Positions 63,087 through 64,000 of a stretch of DNA of 64,000 nt are shown here, piece after piece. Made by a program: the position numbers and the translations under genes. A model generated the notes under the pieces. That model worked only from the letters and a program-made list of their open reading frames with translations, had not been told where the DNA came from and searched no databases. Location: NCBI GenBank assembly GCA_030632885.1, contig DAOVTW010000005.1, forward strand, positions 1-64,000. The letters are read 5' to 3'. Source of the DNA: JAIOSM01 sp023143455. GTDB lineage: Bacteria > Desulfobacterota > Desulfobacteria > Desulfobacterales > Desulfobacteraceae. Position 1 is the stretch's first letter. Every line of letters begins with the position of its first letter.

Positions 63087-64000
63087 AGTATCTCTCTTTT
63101 TCTGTCATTATTGTTTCATCAACCTTAAATGCCTGAAGCCCGCGCTGAACTCCGGCATACCCCTTTAATTTTGGACGACCTTCAATAAAGCCTATAAGAG
63201 ACTCATTTGCATCATTATCCAATTGAAGAACATCACCTTTCCGCATATACATAAGTTTTTCTCCGGTAATTTCTGCTGTTCCGAGCTGTATTCTCAACTC
63301 AACCTCTGAAGCAATAATAGTATCACGCAACTCCCTGAGCCATTTATTATCAATCTCCTCGGTTTCTGCCTGAATTCCTGACGATAATTTCTGCCTTAAC
63401 GGTTCTATCATTGCATACGGAAAACAAGAAATCAGGTTACCTGCAGACTGTTCAAGCTCGACCTCAAACTTTGTAACAATTACAAGATCAGTCGGAAGTA
63501 CAATTGCAGTGAACTGAGGATTCATTTCAGATCTGACAAGAGATGTTTGTACCGGTTCAATGGGAAACCATGCTTTCTCAACATCCTTAAGGCAAGCAAT
63601 AATAGTCTTTTTAATCATTACTTCTTCAATAATTGTAAATTCTCGTCCTTCCACCCTTGCTTTACCAAGGGCATCGCCTCCGAAAAAAGTATCAATCAGA
63701 TTATAAACAAGCTGGCTCTCCAAAACTATCAAGCCATGCCCCCTTAAAGGTTCCATTCGAAAAACATGCAAACTTGTCGGCACTGGCAAGCTTCTTACAA
63801 ACTCAGAAAACTTAAGGGTATCAAAAGGATTTGAACTGACATCAACATTTGTTTGAAGCTGAGACGAAAGAGTTGCCCTAATTTCCCTTGCAAGCCTTTC
63901 ATTGATAACATCATAAGTAGGCATTCTTGCCCTTACAACTTTATCCTGATTTGTAAAGTCGTAAGTGGCTATACCTTCTGGCTCAGGAGCCTCTATATCG
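63079..64000 (-). CDS. fliM: Flagellar motor switch protein FliM (5' end beyond the window)
   Basis: FliM binds CheY-P and joins FliG to FliN. The reading frame is open from 63079 to the window edge. It starts (in window) with an acidic piece, then TYDFTNQDKVVRARMPTYDV, the FliM core, and ends with a C-terminal SpoA-type domain (ELRIQLGTAEITGEKLMYMR, GDVLQLDNDANESLIGFIEG). The N-terminal CheY-binding peptide lies outside the window, so it cannot be compared with the repeats in the FliL-like protein at 52841. Confidence 0.95.
   Translation of the reverse strand, partial: DIEAPEPEGIATYDFTNQDKVVRARMPTYDVINERLAREIRATLSSQLQTNVDVSSNPFDTLKFSEFVRSLPVPTSLHVFRMEPLRGHGLIVLESQLVYNLIDTFFGGDALGKARVEGREFTIIEEVMIKKTIIACLKDVEKAWFPIEPVQTSLVRSEMNPQFTAIVLPTDLVIVTKFEVELEQSAGNLISCFPYAMIEPLRQKLSSGIQAETEEIDNKWLRELRDTIIASEVELRIQLGTAEITGEKLMYMRKGDVLQLDNDANESLIGFIEGRPKLKGYAGVQRGLQAFKVDETIMTEKERYYG

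Overview
The window is AT-rich bacterial DNA, dominated by a flagellar gene cluster and a nonulosonic-acid (sialic-acid-like) sugar cluster. The gene set fits a motile Gram-negative bacterium: L and P ring genes flgH and flgI, flhF-flhG-fliA, fliW-csrA, sigma-54 and sigma-28 type promoters, and TrkA/TrkH. A deltaproteobacterium (Desulfobacterota, Desulfobacteraceae-like) is my best guess. That placement is inferred from gene content and protein style, not from a marker gene.

Layout. 1-2281: a lone HNH-nuclease gene and an 860-base stretch with inverted repeats that looks like decayed mobile DNA. 2282-9330: rarA-der, a small orphan gene, a tail-to-tail pair of TPR membrane proteins (zinc-ribbon protein and rhomboid protease), an AraC-type gene remnant and a conserved gene of unknown function. 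9521-9789: a tRNA-Lys/tRNA-Glu unit with its own promoter and terminator. 9813-12626: trkA-trkH. 12745-28505: glycan locus with a CMP-sugar synthetase/NeuB-like pair, two unfamiliar glycosyltransferase-like genes, a VapBC module, and a tightly overlapped operon that reads as a GDP-linked legionaminic-acid-type pathway (legB, legF, ptmE, legG, legI, legH, legC). Inside that operon are a PIG-L deacetylase and a formyltransferase. A B12-type radical SAM gene sits at its head. 28610-37551: an 888-residue flagellin and, divergently, maf-fliD-fliS-flaG-fliT-like. 37548-50374 (minus): fliW, csrA, flgL, flgK, flgN, flgJ, flgI, flgH, flgA, flgG, flgF, listed from low to high coordinates. 50603-64000 (minus): flhB-like fragment gene, fliK-like, three accessory genes, fliA, flhG, flhF, flhA, flhB, fliR, fliQ, fliP, fliO, fliN and the 3' part of fliM, which runs off the window.

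How the genes fit together. The glycan genes probably make CMP-activated nonulosonates that Maf transfers to flagellin. A sigma-54 type site precedes flgF. Sigma-28 type sites precede the flagellin gene and flgN, and possibly fliD. The flagellin leader carries a stem-loop presenting AUGGAU and a Shine-Dalgarno embedded in AUGGAGGA, while csrA and fliW lie about 6 kb away. This suggests a CsrA/FliW/flagellin feedback loop like the one known in Bacillus subtilis.

Most unusual content: (i) a flagellin whose central domain has hexapeptide periodicity like a left-handed beta-helix; (ii) a membrane-anchored acidic FliL-like protein carrying five FliM-type (I/L)SQ-x-x-I-D-x-L-L peptides, which in FliM bind CheY; (iii) very large FlgL and FlgK, with FlgL containing four tandem copies of one module and sharing a second domain with FlgK; (iv) a NeuB paralogue with Thr in place of a metal-binding His; (v) FlhB with NPTR in place of NPTH. 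Positions 1-267 show nothing I can support.
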